DNA of 17,144 nucleotides from VFKU01 sp038916785 (lineage in GTDB: Bacteria; Hydrogenedentota; Hydrogenedentia; Hydrogenedentales; GCA-2746185): positions 1 through 17,144 of the forward strand of contig JBCLBO010000073.1 of the NCBI GenBank assembly GCA_038916785.1. Direction: 5' to 3'. The position numbers and the translations under genes were made by a program. This document shows, piece after piece, positions 1 to 7,052 of the stretch. The first letter of the stretch is position 1. The number at the start of each line of letters is the position of its first letter. A model generated the notes under the pieces. The model searched no databases, was not told where the DNA came from, and saw nothing but the letters and a program-made list of their open reading frames with translations.

Positions 1-1
1 G

Positions 2-1132
2 CAATTCCTTGACGATGCCAAGCTCCGACTAACGGACGCATTTAAAGCCTTGGCAGGTGACACGCTGAATCAAAATACACAATCGTTCCTTACTCTTGCG
101 AAACAGTCCTTCGACAAGGCATTGACTGAAGCCAAAGGTGATTTAGGAAAGAAGGAAGAGGCGATTCAGGGGCTGATCAAGCCGATTTCGGACACGCTAA
201 AGCAATTTAATGAACACGTGCAAGGAATTGAGAAGAATCGCCAAGAAGCATACGCAGGGATGACAGAGCAGCTAAGGGGCCTTACAACCACTCATGAGCA
301 GTTACGAAGGGAGACCGGAAATCTAGTCTCAGCTCTTCGTACTCCGAGAACTGTTGGGGCTTGGGGGCAGATTGCGCTTCAACGCGTCATTGAGCTGTCG
401 GGGATGTCAGAACACTGTGACTTCAACACAGAGGTCTCGGTAACGACGGAAGACGGCCGGGTTCGGCCAGATCTTATCGTGCATCTTCCAGGCGACCGCG
501 ACATAGTCATTGATGCCAAGGCCACGTTCAGCGCATATCACGAGGCGGTGTCGGCACAATCAGAAAGCGATCGAAATGATGCGCTGTCCAAACACGCGTC
601 ACAAGTACGTGCTCACATGGTGGGCTTGGCCAACAAGAGCTATTGGGAACAGTTCAACAAGGCGCCTGAGTTCGTAGTCATGTTCATTCCTGGAGAATCC
701 TTTTTTGCAGCCGCCGTTGACGCTGATCGTGACCTCCTGGAGGATGCGTTGGAGAAAAGGGTCATTTTGGCGACTCCGACAACACTAATCGCCCTTCTTC
801 GCGCGGTTGCCTACGGCTGGAGACAGGAACGAATCGCCCGCAATGCACAGGAGATTAGCGATCTCGGAAAGCAGCTGCATGACAGAATGAAGATCGTCGC
901 AGAACACATCGGAGGCATAGGTAGGGGACTGGAAAGAGCCACCGCGGCCTACAATAGCACCGTCGGATCGTTGGAGACGCGCGTATTCCCAGCGGCGCGG
1001 AAGTTCAGAGAACTCGGTGCGGCTTCAGGGGACGAAATAGTGACCATTCAACCCGTAGATATAACGCTGCGGACGCTGAGCTTGCCTGACGGGTTGGAGC
1101 CAGGCGAGAACTCGACCACCCTTGCTGACTAG
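2..1132 (+). CDS. rmuC: DNA recombination protein RmuC family, 5'-truncated by window edge
   Basis: RmuC-family proteins limit DNA rearrangement and carry a nuclease-like core after a coiled-coil stalk. The frame is open to the first base of the window, and the residues before the TTG at position 50 (LTDAFKALAGDTLNQNTQSF) continue the family consensus. The TTG is therefore not the start, and the N-terminal membrane/coiled-coil part lies outside. Visible family blocks are the VGAWGQIALQRVIELSGM box, then RPDLIVHLP followed by IVIDAKATFSAY (the D-x-K nuclease-like signature), FVVMFIPGESFFAAA, and the ILATPTTLIALLRAVAYGW helix. The gene ends at TAG 1130-1132, 21 nt from the convergent ftsA stop. 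Its base composition, near 50% GC by eye, contrasts with the GC-rich genes that follow, which suggests transfer or an island edge. Identity of the family is strong; the physiological role here is inferred. Confidence 0.92.
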   Translation, partial: QFLDDAKLRLTDAFKALAGDTLNQNTQSFLTLAKQSFDKALTEAKGDLGKKEEAIQGLIKPISDTLKQFNEHVQGIEKNRQEAYAGMTEQLRGLTTTHEQLRRETGNLVSALRTPRTVGAWGQIALQRVIELSGMSEHCDFNTEVSVTTEDGRVRPDLIVHLPGDRDIVIDAKATFSAYHEAVSAQSESDRNDALSKHASQVRAHMVGLANKSYWEQFNKAPEFVVMFIPGESFFAAAVDADRDLLEDALEKRVILATPTTLIALLRAVAYGWRQERIARNAQEISDLGKQLHDRMKIVAEHIGGIGRGLERATAAYNSTVGSLETRVFPAARKFRELGAASGDEIVTIQPVDITLRTLSLPDGLEPGENSTTLAD

Positions 1133-1153
1133 ATTTGAGAAGAGTGGCTACGC

Positions 1154-2440
1154 CTAGCGGAAATACCGCCGCAGCGCTTCGCCGATTTGCTTGGCGCGCT
1201 GGACCACCGGGGCGCTCAGGCGCAGGCGTCCGCCGCGGACGGCGGCGCGGTAGTCGAAGCCGTGGCGGATAAGGCCGATGGCGCCGGCGAACTCCGGGCC
1301 GCGGGCTTCGGGCGGCAGGATTTCGACGCCGAGCGGCGTGCCGACGCGGCAGGGCGTCTGGAAGACGGTCTCGGCGAGGTGGACGAAGTTCTTGATGGAG
1401 GCCGCGCCGCCGGTGAAGACCACGCCGCGCACGAGGTGCTTGGCGAAGCCGCGCGAGTGCAGGTGTTGGCGGACTTTGGTCATGAGTTCCTTGGCGCGCT
1501 CGAAGATGATTACGTCGAGCTCGTCGCGATCGACCACGGTGGCCGCGCCGTGGACCGCGGTCTTGAGTTTGATCTGGCTCTCGGTGCGGCGTCGCGGGGG
1601 CCAGGCGCCGCCCGCGTCGTCCGCGCCGCCTTCGGCGGTGATGCGCTCGGCGGAGAGGCCGTATTCGAGGATGAGGTCGTCGGCCTCCTCGAAGGACACG
1701 TGCAGCCCGGCGGCGACGTCGCGCGTGAGGTGGTAGCCGCCCCACTCGAAGCTGTGCGCGCCGAGAATGCGCCGGTCGCGGAACACGGCGAGGCCAGTCG
1801 TCATGCGGCCCATGTCGAGCACGGCGACGCCGAGCTCGCGGTCCTCGGGCGTGAGGCAGCCGAGCGCGGCGGCGAGCGGCATGAAGATGATGTCCTCGAG
1901 TTCGCGGCGCTGCGACTCGACGCAGCGCGCGATGTTGTCCTCAATGACGGCGGGGATGCGCGCGAAGTGTACGCGGATTTTTAGCGCGCGTCCCGTGATG
2001 CCGATCGGATCGCCGACGCGCAGATCGTCCACGTACCACTCCTGCGCGGCGAGCGAGGAGACGACGCGCTTGCCGGCCTCGTTGATATCGCGCGAGGCCA
2101 TGTCGATCGCCTCGTCCATGTGCCGCTGCTCGACGACATCGGCATCGAGCTCGATTTGGCCTTCGCGGATGAAGGTCTCGACGTTGCGGCCGTTGATGCC
2201 GCAGAAGAGCGTCATCACCTTGATGCGCGCTTCGTCCTCGGCCTGGCGCAGCGCGTCCTTCAGGCAGACCTGCGCGGCGCTGAGGTCCTGGATGACGCCC
2301 TGCGACACGCTCCCCAAGCCGGGGGACGATCCGTGGCCGATGACCTGAATCGTTCCATCGTCGTCTTTGCGCGCGATGATCACGCGTATTTCACGTGAAC
2401 CAAAATCAACTGCACCTACAATTTCACTACGACCACGCAT
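1154..2440 (-). CDS. ftsA: cell division protein FtsA
   Basis: FtsA is the actin-like ATPase that tethers FtsZ to the inner membrane and recruits late divisome proteins. The 428-aa length is normal. Visible parts are the phosphate-1 loop (VDFGSREIRV, 11-20), the FtsA-specific 1C subdomain (about 84-165), a phosphate-2 region (VLDMGRMTT, 207-215), the adenosine motif (VVFTGGAASI, 340-349) and a C-terminal amphipathic helix (VVQRAKQIGEALRRYFR, 412-428) typical of the membrane-targeting sequence. A Gly/Pro/Arg-rich insert sits at 270-285. The phosphate-2 loop is unusual: Arg212 and Met213 replace the glycines of the usual D-x-G-G-G-T. The ATG at 2440 has GAGG about 9 nt upstream. No ftsQ or ftsZ adjoins; the upstream neighbours on the same strand are the four-helix-bundle gene and a coiled-coil protein gene. 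The alternative, a divergent FtsA/PilM-like ATPase, is less likely given the C-terminal helix. Confidence 0.9.
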   Translation of the reverse strand: MRGRSEIVGAVDFGSREIRVIIARKDDDGTIQVIGHGSSPGLGSVSQGVIQDLSAAQVCLKDALRQAEDEARIKVMTLFCGINGRNVETFIREGQIELDADVVEQRHMDEAIDMASRDINEAGKRVVSSLAAQEWYVDDLRVGDPIGITGRALKIRVHFARIPAVIEDNIARCVESQRRELEDIIFMPLAAALGCLTPEDRELGVAVLDMGRMTTGLAVFRDRRILGAHSFEWGGYHLTRDVAAGLHVSFEEADDLILEYGLSAERITAEGGADDAGGAWPPRRRTESQIKLKTAVHGAATVVDRDELDVIIFERAKELMTKVRQHLHSRGFAKHLVRGVVFTGGAASIKNFVHLAETVFQTPCRVGTPLGVEILPPEARGPEFAGAIGLIRHGFDYRAAVRGGRLRLSAPVVQRAKQIGEALRRYFR

Positions 2441-2455
2441 GGGCGACCTCGTCTG

Positions 2456-2491
2456 TGAAGCGGGGAGCGGGGAGCAAGAAGCGGGAATGAG
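2456..2491. repeat. inverted repeat arm A of the four-helix-bundle element
   Basis: This 36-nt arm begins TGAAGCGGGGAGCG and continues with GAAGCG-type units. It is the partner of 2866-2901 in inverse orientation and lies between the four-helix-bundle stop codon and the ftsA leader. In the minus-strand transcript it would form the 3' side of a long stem. Confidence 0.7.
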
Positions 2492-2506
2492 ATAGCGAAG
2501 TGGAAA

Positions 2507-2881
2507 TCAAGAACGAAGCCTCCGTGTGTATGCGGCGAGTTGCATCCGAATGGATCCCAAAGATGAACGAAATGTGCCAGTCTTGCCGTATCCAAGATCC
2601 TCGGACAGAATGCAATAGTAGTCGCATTCCTCAAGCGAACCTTCCGCGATATTCATGAAACGAGCCTTGTCAGCAGTTGAGTATTTCCTGAAACCTTCGG
2701 CGATATTTGCAGGAATGGATACAGCGGCACGACGAAACTGACTTACTAGCCCAAATCGTTCATCCGCAGGAAACTTAGCAGTGAGCCGGTATGTGTCCAA
2801 CACAAAGGCATGGGCGTTCTGCCAGACGTCGAGGTCGGTAAACGATCTCGCCGGTTTCCGCCGTTCCGATTCCTGCTTCAC
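2507..2881 (-). CDS. four-helix-bundle protein (23S rRNA intervening-sequence protein family)
   Basis: This 124-aa protein carries the family signature: SFTDLDVWQNAHAFVLDTYR near residues 14-33, FGLVSQFRRAAVSIPANIAEG (about 43-63) and LEECDYYCILSEDLGYG (about 83-99). Members form small four-helix bundles that assemble into pentamers and are related to the Avd accessory protein of diversity-generating retroelements. They are encoded in 23S rRNA intervening sequences and as free-standing genes; their biochemical function is not established. The predicted start is GTG at 2881, preceded by a GGGGAG ribosome-binding site 8 nt away. Both lie inside the right inverted-repeat arm, so folding of the arms could hide the translation start. 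The GTG is only 17 nt after the upstream coiled-coil gene's stop, and ftsA follows. GC is clearly lower than in the neighbours. No 23S rRNA or reverse transcriptase gene is present in the window. Confidence 0.88.
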   Translation of the reverse strand: MKQESERRKPARSFTDLDVWQNAHAFVLDTYRLTAKFPADERFGLVSQFRRAAVSIPANIAEGFRKYSTADKARFMNIAEGSLEECDYYCILSEDLGYGKTGTFRSSLGSIRMQLAAYTRRLRS

Positions 2882-2901
2882 GCTTCACGCTCCCCGCTTC
2901 A
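2866..2901. repeat. inverted repeat arm B of the four-helix-bundle element
   Basis: Read on the minus strand this arm is TGAAGCGGGGAGCG followed by two GTGAAGC units. It matches arm 2456-2491 at 29 of 36 positions, and two more positions could pair as G-U in RNA. It contains the TGA stop of the upstream gene (2899-2901) and the GGGGAG ribosome-binding site and GTG start of the four-helix-bundle gene. Confidence 0.7.
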
Positions 2902-4980
2902 GAACAGCAACGGATCGCCCGCGCCCCCGGTCTTGATGGCTTCGGGCCGGTTGATGGTTTGCTTGATGTCGGAGAGCGAGGTGCGCTGGCGGCTGAGCAT
3001 TTCGCGCGCGCGGTCCATTTCCGACTCGATCTCGCTGGAGACGCGCTGGCGGTCCTTGACGCGCTGGCGGGCCGCTTCGAGTTCCTTGCGCGTGTCCTTC
3101 TCGCGGTCGCGCAGGCCGCTCAGTTGGGTCTCGCTTTGCGTCTCGATGGTCCTGGCGTCGTCGAGTTTGGCCTTGACGCCGGTGACGTCGGTCACCTGCG
3201 CCGCGAGCCGGGCTTGCAGCTCGGCGAGTTGTCGCTCGAGATCGGCGACCTCGGCCTCGGACTCCTGCAGGTCGTGCGTGGTTTTCGCGGTCTGCGTCTT
3301 CACCTGGCCCAGCACGGTTTCGCCGCCGGCGACTTCAGAGGCGGCGTTCATTACGAGTTTTTCGGTGTTCTTCACGTCGCCGCGGGCTTCTTCGATCGCG
3401 GTGACGTTAGCCTTGAGCTTGGACTCGGCCGCGCAAAGCATGTGCTCGGCCTTGTCAACTTCGGACTCCGCGATCATCGCGGCGGCCTGGAGCGCGAGCC
3501 CTTTGGCCGCTTCGGCGTCGCCGCGGGCGAGCGCTTCTTGTGCGCGCACGAAGAGATCAGCGGATGGCAATCCGGCCATGCGCACAGACTGCGCGATCGG
3601 TGCGGACACCGGCGCCGCGGCCTTCAGCGGTTCAGGCGCGGGCGCGGGCGGCCCCGCCGGCATCTGCGGCGCCTCGTCGCCGACATCGAATTCCGGCTCC
3701 GCGCCGGAGCCGATCCAGAGTCCGTCGTCCTCGGCGCCTTGCGCGTCGATCGATTCCTCTTCCAGCTTGTCCCGAGTAAGGACCTCCGCAACGGGCGCGG
3801 CTGCGGCGGCAACGGGCCCGGCCGTCGCGGCGGGCGCGTCCGGGCGCGTGGCGATTTCGAGCCACTCTTCGAGCAGTGCGGTGCACTCGACGCGCCACTC
3901 GGACACGTTCTCACTGGCCGGGTTGCCCATGGCTTCGACGAACACGCCGCAGAAGCCAAACGCGAGATCGGTGAACAGTTCATCCACCGGTGCGGGGCCT
4001 TGGCCGGTAAACAGGCAGGCCTTCAGCATTTCGTCGCACAACTCGGCGGAGGTGGCGTACCCGTCCTTCACGGCTTCGCGCTTGAGCGCGGCGATGCCGC
4101 CCTGGATCATTTCCATGGACAGGAAGCGGTCGCCTTCGGAGCGATGCGGAAGCCCGCCCACTTCGTCGCAGATGCGATCGATAAACTCGACCACCACGCG
4201 CGACGGCTGGACGCCCCCGCGCGCGGCCGGCGTGGCCCGTTCGGCGGCCTCCGCGGCTTGTTGCGCGCGGGCCTCTTCGACGCGCGCGACGCGGACGGCG
4301 TCGATGCGGGCGGAGGGCGGCGTGGCGTCGACGCGCGGTTTTTGCGGCTGTGGCTGGGCCTTCGCGGCGGCCGCGCCTCCGAGCATGGTATCGAGCGGCG
4401 GCAGCTCGTCGAGCGTGGGGAGATCGTCCTGAGGACGCAACCTGACGATATTGTTCGAGAGATCGGGAAACGCGAACGGATCGTCGGAGTCTTCGGCGGC
4501 CGCGTCGTATTCGTCGTTGACGAGATTGAAGCCGGCTTTCTCAAGCTGCGCGACTTCTTTCTGATAGCGCGCGCGCCATTGCGCGGCGAGCGCGGGCGTC
4601 GATCCGCCGTTGACGGCGTCTCCCACCAGCGCGCACATGAGGTCATAGGCGTCGACGAGGTATGGCGCGGCCTGGCTCGGCTTGCCGCCGGCCTCATACG
4701 ATTGCAAGATGCGGCCGGCGTCGGTGAAGGCGTCGACGAGTTCGCCCCAGCCCTGGCCCAGCGCGACTTCGACGCCGAGGATGAGCTGGTTCATACACTC
4801 GTCGGCCCAGAAGCGTTTCGCGCGCCCGTTGACGACGGCCTGTGCGGCCTCGCGCACGGCGCCGAGGACGCCGAGCAGTTGCTGATCCGGGCCCGCGGCG
4901 TCGCCACCGTTGCCCAAGAGCATCGAGCGCTCATCGCGGCTCATGCCCATCTCCCCCGCCAATTTTGCTGCATGATTCAT
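2899..4980 (-). CDS. uncharacterised protein: duplicated helical domain plus long C-terminal coiled coil
   Basis: I do not recognise a named family. With the ATG at 4980 the product is 693 aa, with no signal peptide or membrane segment. A helical domain at about 31-150 is followed by an acidic/Pro/Gln/Ala linker. A second helical domain at about 261-378 resembles the first: Met63 to Trp135 and Met291 to Trp362 have nearly equal spacing, with G-x2-x-AL, then P-x-L/V-D-x, then W-R in the same order. An Ala/Pro-rich linker (379-468) leads to a long coiled coil (about 470-674, heptad-like with regular E/K/R/Q). This architecture suggests a structural or scaffolding protein. Its position upstream of ftsA makes a role in division or envelope organisation conceivable, but that is inference. 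The alternative ATG at 5028 adds 16 Arg-rich residues. I prefer 4980 because of GGGGGGAA just upstream and because the intervening stretch is a 21-nt near-repeat. Confidence 0.7.
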   Translation of the reverse strand: MNHAAKLAGEMGMSRDERSMLLGNGGDAAGPDQQLLGVLGAVREAAQAVVNGRAKRFWADECMNQLILGVEVALGQGWGELVDAFTDAGRILQSYEAGGKPSQAAPYLVDAYDLMCALVGDAVNGGSTPALAAQWRARYQKEVAQLEKAGFNLVNDEYDAAAEDSDDPFAFPDLSNNIVRLRPQDDLPTLDELPPLDTMLGGAAAAKAQPQPQKPRVDATPPSARIDAVRVARVEEARAQQAAEAAERATPAARGGVQPSRVVVEFIDRICDEVGGLPHRSEGDRFLSMEMIQGGIAALKREAVKDGYATSAELCDEMLKACLFTGQGPAPVDELFTDLAFGFCGVFVEAMGNPASENVSEWRVECTALLEEWLEIATRPDAPAATAGPVAAAAAPVAEVLTRDKLEEESIDAQGAEDDGLWIGSGAEPEFDVGDEAPQMPAGPPAPAPEPLKAAAPVSAPIAQSVRMAGLPSADLFVRAQEALARGDAEAAKGLALQAAAMIAESEVDKAEHMLCAAESKLKANVTAIEEARGDVKNTEKLVMNAASEVAGGETVLGQVKTQTAKTTHDLQESEAEVADLERQLAELQARLAAQVTDVTGVKAKLDDARTIETQSETQLSGLRDREKDTRKELEAARQRVKDRQRVSSEIESEMDRAREMLSRQRTSLSDIKQTINRPEAIKTGGAGDPLLF

Positions 4981-5074
4981 GACGCGTTCCCCCCGCTGCC
5001 TCAGTCGTTCCCCCCGCAGAAAGCGCATGCCCCCGCACCCCTTGCGCGCCCATGCGGTAGTCCCCTCGAAGCGC

Positions 5075-5103
5075 AGTATAGACCCGATCCGCCGGTGTTA
5101 CAA
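5075..5103 (-). promoter_or_regulatory. sigma70-type promoter for the coiled-coil/four-helix/ftsA operon
   Basis: On the minus strand a TTGTAA -35 box (5098-5103) is followed after exactly 17 nt by a TATACT -10 box (5075-5080). It lies in the 138-nt gap between the amidase stop and the coiled-coil gene start. The predicted transcript would start near 5068, giving an ~88-nt leader to the ATG at 4980. The leader includes two copies of a 12-bp G-rich motif (4985-4996 and 5006-5017). Confidence 0.5.
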
Positions 5104-5118
5104 GACCGGCGCGCGGAC

Positions 5119-6885
5119 CTATTCGTCTGCCGCAGCTACGCGGGTCTGCACTTGCGAGCCGTAATACCGCTTCAACGCATCCACATACGCCTCGGCAAAT
5201 TTTTGCCGCCACGACGGGTCCGCCAGCCGGCCCCGATCGGTTGCGCTATTGATGTTCGCCGTTTCAATCAGAACTTTTGTGGGCACTTTCGTGTTCCGAA
5301 TGACCGCGGGCACAAAAATATTGGACCGCGTCCGCTGGACCTTGGAACGAACAGGATCGCCTTGGTCGTGGCACTTGATCTGCTTGACGCGGAGTTCCGC
5401 GATAAGCACGTCCGCGAAGTTGCGGGAGAGGGCCTCGTCACGCCGGCGTTCGCCCGCGGTGGAGCTAAAGCGGTTGAAACTCTTGCCCTCTTGATACGCC
5501 GCATACACGGCGTCCCGGCGCACCTCTTCTTGACGGCGGTATTGCGCGCCGGGGATGTACACCATCGCGCCGCGCACTTTTTCGTTGTATATGTTGTCGG
5601 TGTGGATACTGGTGAAGATGATCTTGTTTTGATCGGTGCCCCGCTTGATTTCGGCGGCGTAGATCGAGTTGGCCAGCATCCAGCGCAAGTTCGCGGAAAC
5701 CGTGGCGCCGTTCTGGTTTTTGTGGCGCGGACTGGTGAGCAGTTCTTCGTCGGTATCGTTGGCGAAGCTAGTCACGTCAGCCGGAGTAAACTCGGAACTG
5801 CGATCAATCATGGTTACATGCACCCGCGCGCTCGTCTCCCGTTCGAGCAATGCCTTAATGCGGCACATGATGTCGTAGTTGATCTCGTCTTCGTGAAGGC
5901 CGCCTCGGACGTATTGTGTGCCGGGATCGTTGCCGCCGTGGCCCGGATCGAGAATGACCACCACGCCCGCCATGCCCTGCGAACGAACCGGAGTGCTTCT
6001 GAGCCGCTGGGCCTCGACCATGACCTTTTCGTACTCGTCGCGATCGGGCGTGCCTTTGGGCTGGTAGCGCGAGGACAGCATGTCCACGGGGATGCGGATC
6101 TCGCGGCCGGAGTCGATGTCGCGCACGTCGCGGATGCCGCTGCGCGCGGCGACGGCCTCGCAGGCCTGCAGGATGTCGGCGTTTTCGTGGTAGTCGGTGA
6201 ACCGCGCGACTACGGAAGTATAGAGCGACTCGCCGCGCTGAATGGTGTAGGCCGCGTATCCGCCTTCGCGGTCTTTGCCGTAGCGCAGCGCTCCGTCGAG
6301 CGACGCCATATCCGGTGCCGGTTCGCGGAACATCGAGGGCGCGGGGATTCGATCGGGCGTGGCCTGCCGCATGGTCTTGTCGAGGAATCGCGCGGGAATG
6401 AGCACGGTGGCGCCGCGCGGCAACGTCGACGGGAGCGATTCGTTGAAGGGATGACCGAGGACCTGCGTGTGGTTGGCGCCGTTGCCCGTGATGAGCGCGC
6501 ACACGGCCCAGAGGGTCTCCGCGCCGAACGCGGTATGGTGATACCAGCCCTCGGCGTTGACCGCGTCGCGCTCGAATACGGCGAGCAACACGCGCCGCCG
6601 GTAGTCCGATTTGAGGCGCGAGAGCGGCACGAAGGTGTTCGTCCGCCCGCGGTACGCGGCCCACTCGCTCTCGACGGCGAGGTATTTGGCGAGCACACGC
6701 TGCGTCCCGCCGCCCTGCGCCGCGACAAGTTCGAGACCGAAGACGCCGCCGTCTCTGCCGAGCGCGTACACGCCGGACTCGAGCGGGCGGCGGATGACTT
6801 CATCGGCCATCGCGGACGGCGCAAGTGCGCACACCGCAGGCGAAAGAAAAAAAAGAAGTGTGAGCTTCCCCCGAATCTTCGACAC
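5119..6885 (-). CDS. secreted N-acetylmuramoyl-L-alanine amidase (Amidase_3) with LysM-like repeats
   Basis: This enzyme cleaves the bond between N-acetylmuramic acid and the stem peptide in peptidoglycan. The GTG start at 6885 is chosen because it opens a signal peptide (SKIRGKLTLLFFLSPAVCALAPSAMA, roughly residues 2-27, cleavage likely after AMA) and has GGGGGA just upstream; the longer open frame before it is a shadow. The product is 588 aa. LysM-like modules appear near 93-165 and 210-268 (YTIQRGESLYTSV, ending in IRIPVDML). The zinc amidase domain spans about 306-575: His316 in LDPGHGG, Glu332 in LHEDEIN, His428 in SIHTDN and catalytic Glu541 in LIETANI, all in the family order. The insert between Glu332 and His428 is longer than in minimal enzymes and may be regulatory. 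A role in daughter-cell separation or wall remodelling is inferred from the family. Confidence 0.9.
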   Translation of the reverse strand: MSKIRGKLTLLFFLSPAVCALAPSAMADEVIRRPLESGVYALGRDGGVFGLELVAAQGGGTQRVLAKYLAVESEWAAYRGRTNTFVPLSRLKSDYRRRVLLAVFERDAVNAEGWYHHTAFGAETLWAVCALITGNGANHTQVLGHPFNESLPSTLPRGATVLIPARFLDKTMRQATPDRIPAPSMFREPAPDMASLDGALRYGKDREGGYAAYTIQRGESLYTSVVARFTDYHENADILQACEAVAARSGIRDVRDIDSGREIRIPVDMLSSRYQPKGTPDRDEYEKVMVEAQRLRSTPVRSQGMAGVVVILDPGHGGNDPGTQYVRGGLHEDEINYDIMCRIKALLERETSARVHVTMIDRSSEFTPADVTSFANDTDEELLTSPRHKNQNGATVSANLRWMLANSIYAAEIKRGTDQNKIIFTSIHTDNIYNEKVRGAMVYIPGAQYRRQEEVRRDAVYAAYQEGKSFNRFSSTAGERRRDEALSRNFADVLIAELRVKQIKCHDQGDPVRSKVQRTRSNIFVPAVIRNTKVPTKVLIETANINSATDRGRLADPSWRQKFAEAYVDALKRYYGSQVQTRVAAADE

Positions 6886-7004
6886 AAATCCCCCGCAAGC
6901 CCGACCGGCCCGCGTCCCCCGCGGCCGCCCTGGGCCTCGACGCGCCCCCGCGTCAAGTCCGCCTATAGTAGCATGGGCGCAGCCGCTATGGCCACAAGGG
7001 CGTA

Positions 7005-7043
7005 GACAGGATGGACGGGATTTCCCAGGATTGGACGGGATTA
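7005..7043. repeat. two-copy ~20-bp tandem repeat (caggat-tggacgggatt)
   Basis: TGGACGGGATT occurs at 7012-7022 and again at 7032-7042, each preceded by CAGGAT or CAGGA, giving a 20-bp period. It lies in the 167-nt gap between the glycosyltransferase stop and the amidase start. The rest of that gap holds no recognisable gene; a possible extended -10 (TGCTACTAT on the minus strand, 6965-6973) could serve the amidase. Confidence 0.6.
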
Positions 7044-7052
7044 GGGCGGGAC

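Larger units (their letters stand above)
2456..2901 (-). mobile_element. putative IVS-like element: four-helix-bundle gene bounded by inverted repeats
   Basis: Seen: a 446-nt segment begins and ends with 36-nt imperfect inverted repeats (2456-2491 and 2866-2901; 29 of 36 positions pair, the outer 14 perfectly). It encloses a single gene of the 23S-rRNA intervening-sequence protein family and is lower in GC than both neighbours. The stop codon of the upstream coiled-coil gene lies exactly in the outer end of one arm. Removing the segment would leave that gene's end and the ftsA start about 15-18 nt apart with the ftsA ribosome-binding site intact, an ordinary operon junction. Known: intervening sequences in 23S rRNA have terminal inverted repeats that form an RNase III-cut stem and often encode this protein. 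Inference: this is a related element sitting in an mRNA. No target-site duplication is obvious. Confidence 0.55.

Noticed and set aside
1187..1984. Long plus-strand frames opposite ftsA
   Set aside because: They are shadows of the ftsA coding frame, Ala/Arg/Asp-rich with no family features.
2507..2881. Four-helix-bundle gene as an Avd protein of a diversity-generating retroelement
   Set aside because: No reverse transcriptase, template repeat or variable-repeat target gene occurs in the window; the sequence fits the intervening-sequence protein group better.
6847..6854. Run of eight A inside the amidase signal peptide codons as a phase-variation tract
   Set aside because: Eight is short for slipped-strand switching and the run simply encodes Phe/Leu of a hydrophobic core. 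Not enough to claim variation.
2959..7005. A 1348-codon plus-strand open frame
   Set aside because: It runs antisense through both the coiled-coil gene and the amidase gene, whose products have clear domains. GC-rich third positions in the real genes keep the opposite frame open, and its protein is low-complexity Arg/Ala/Gly-rich with no motif.
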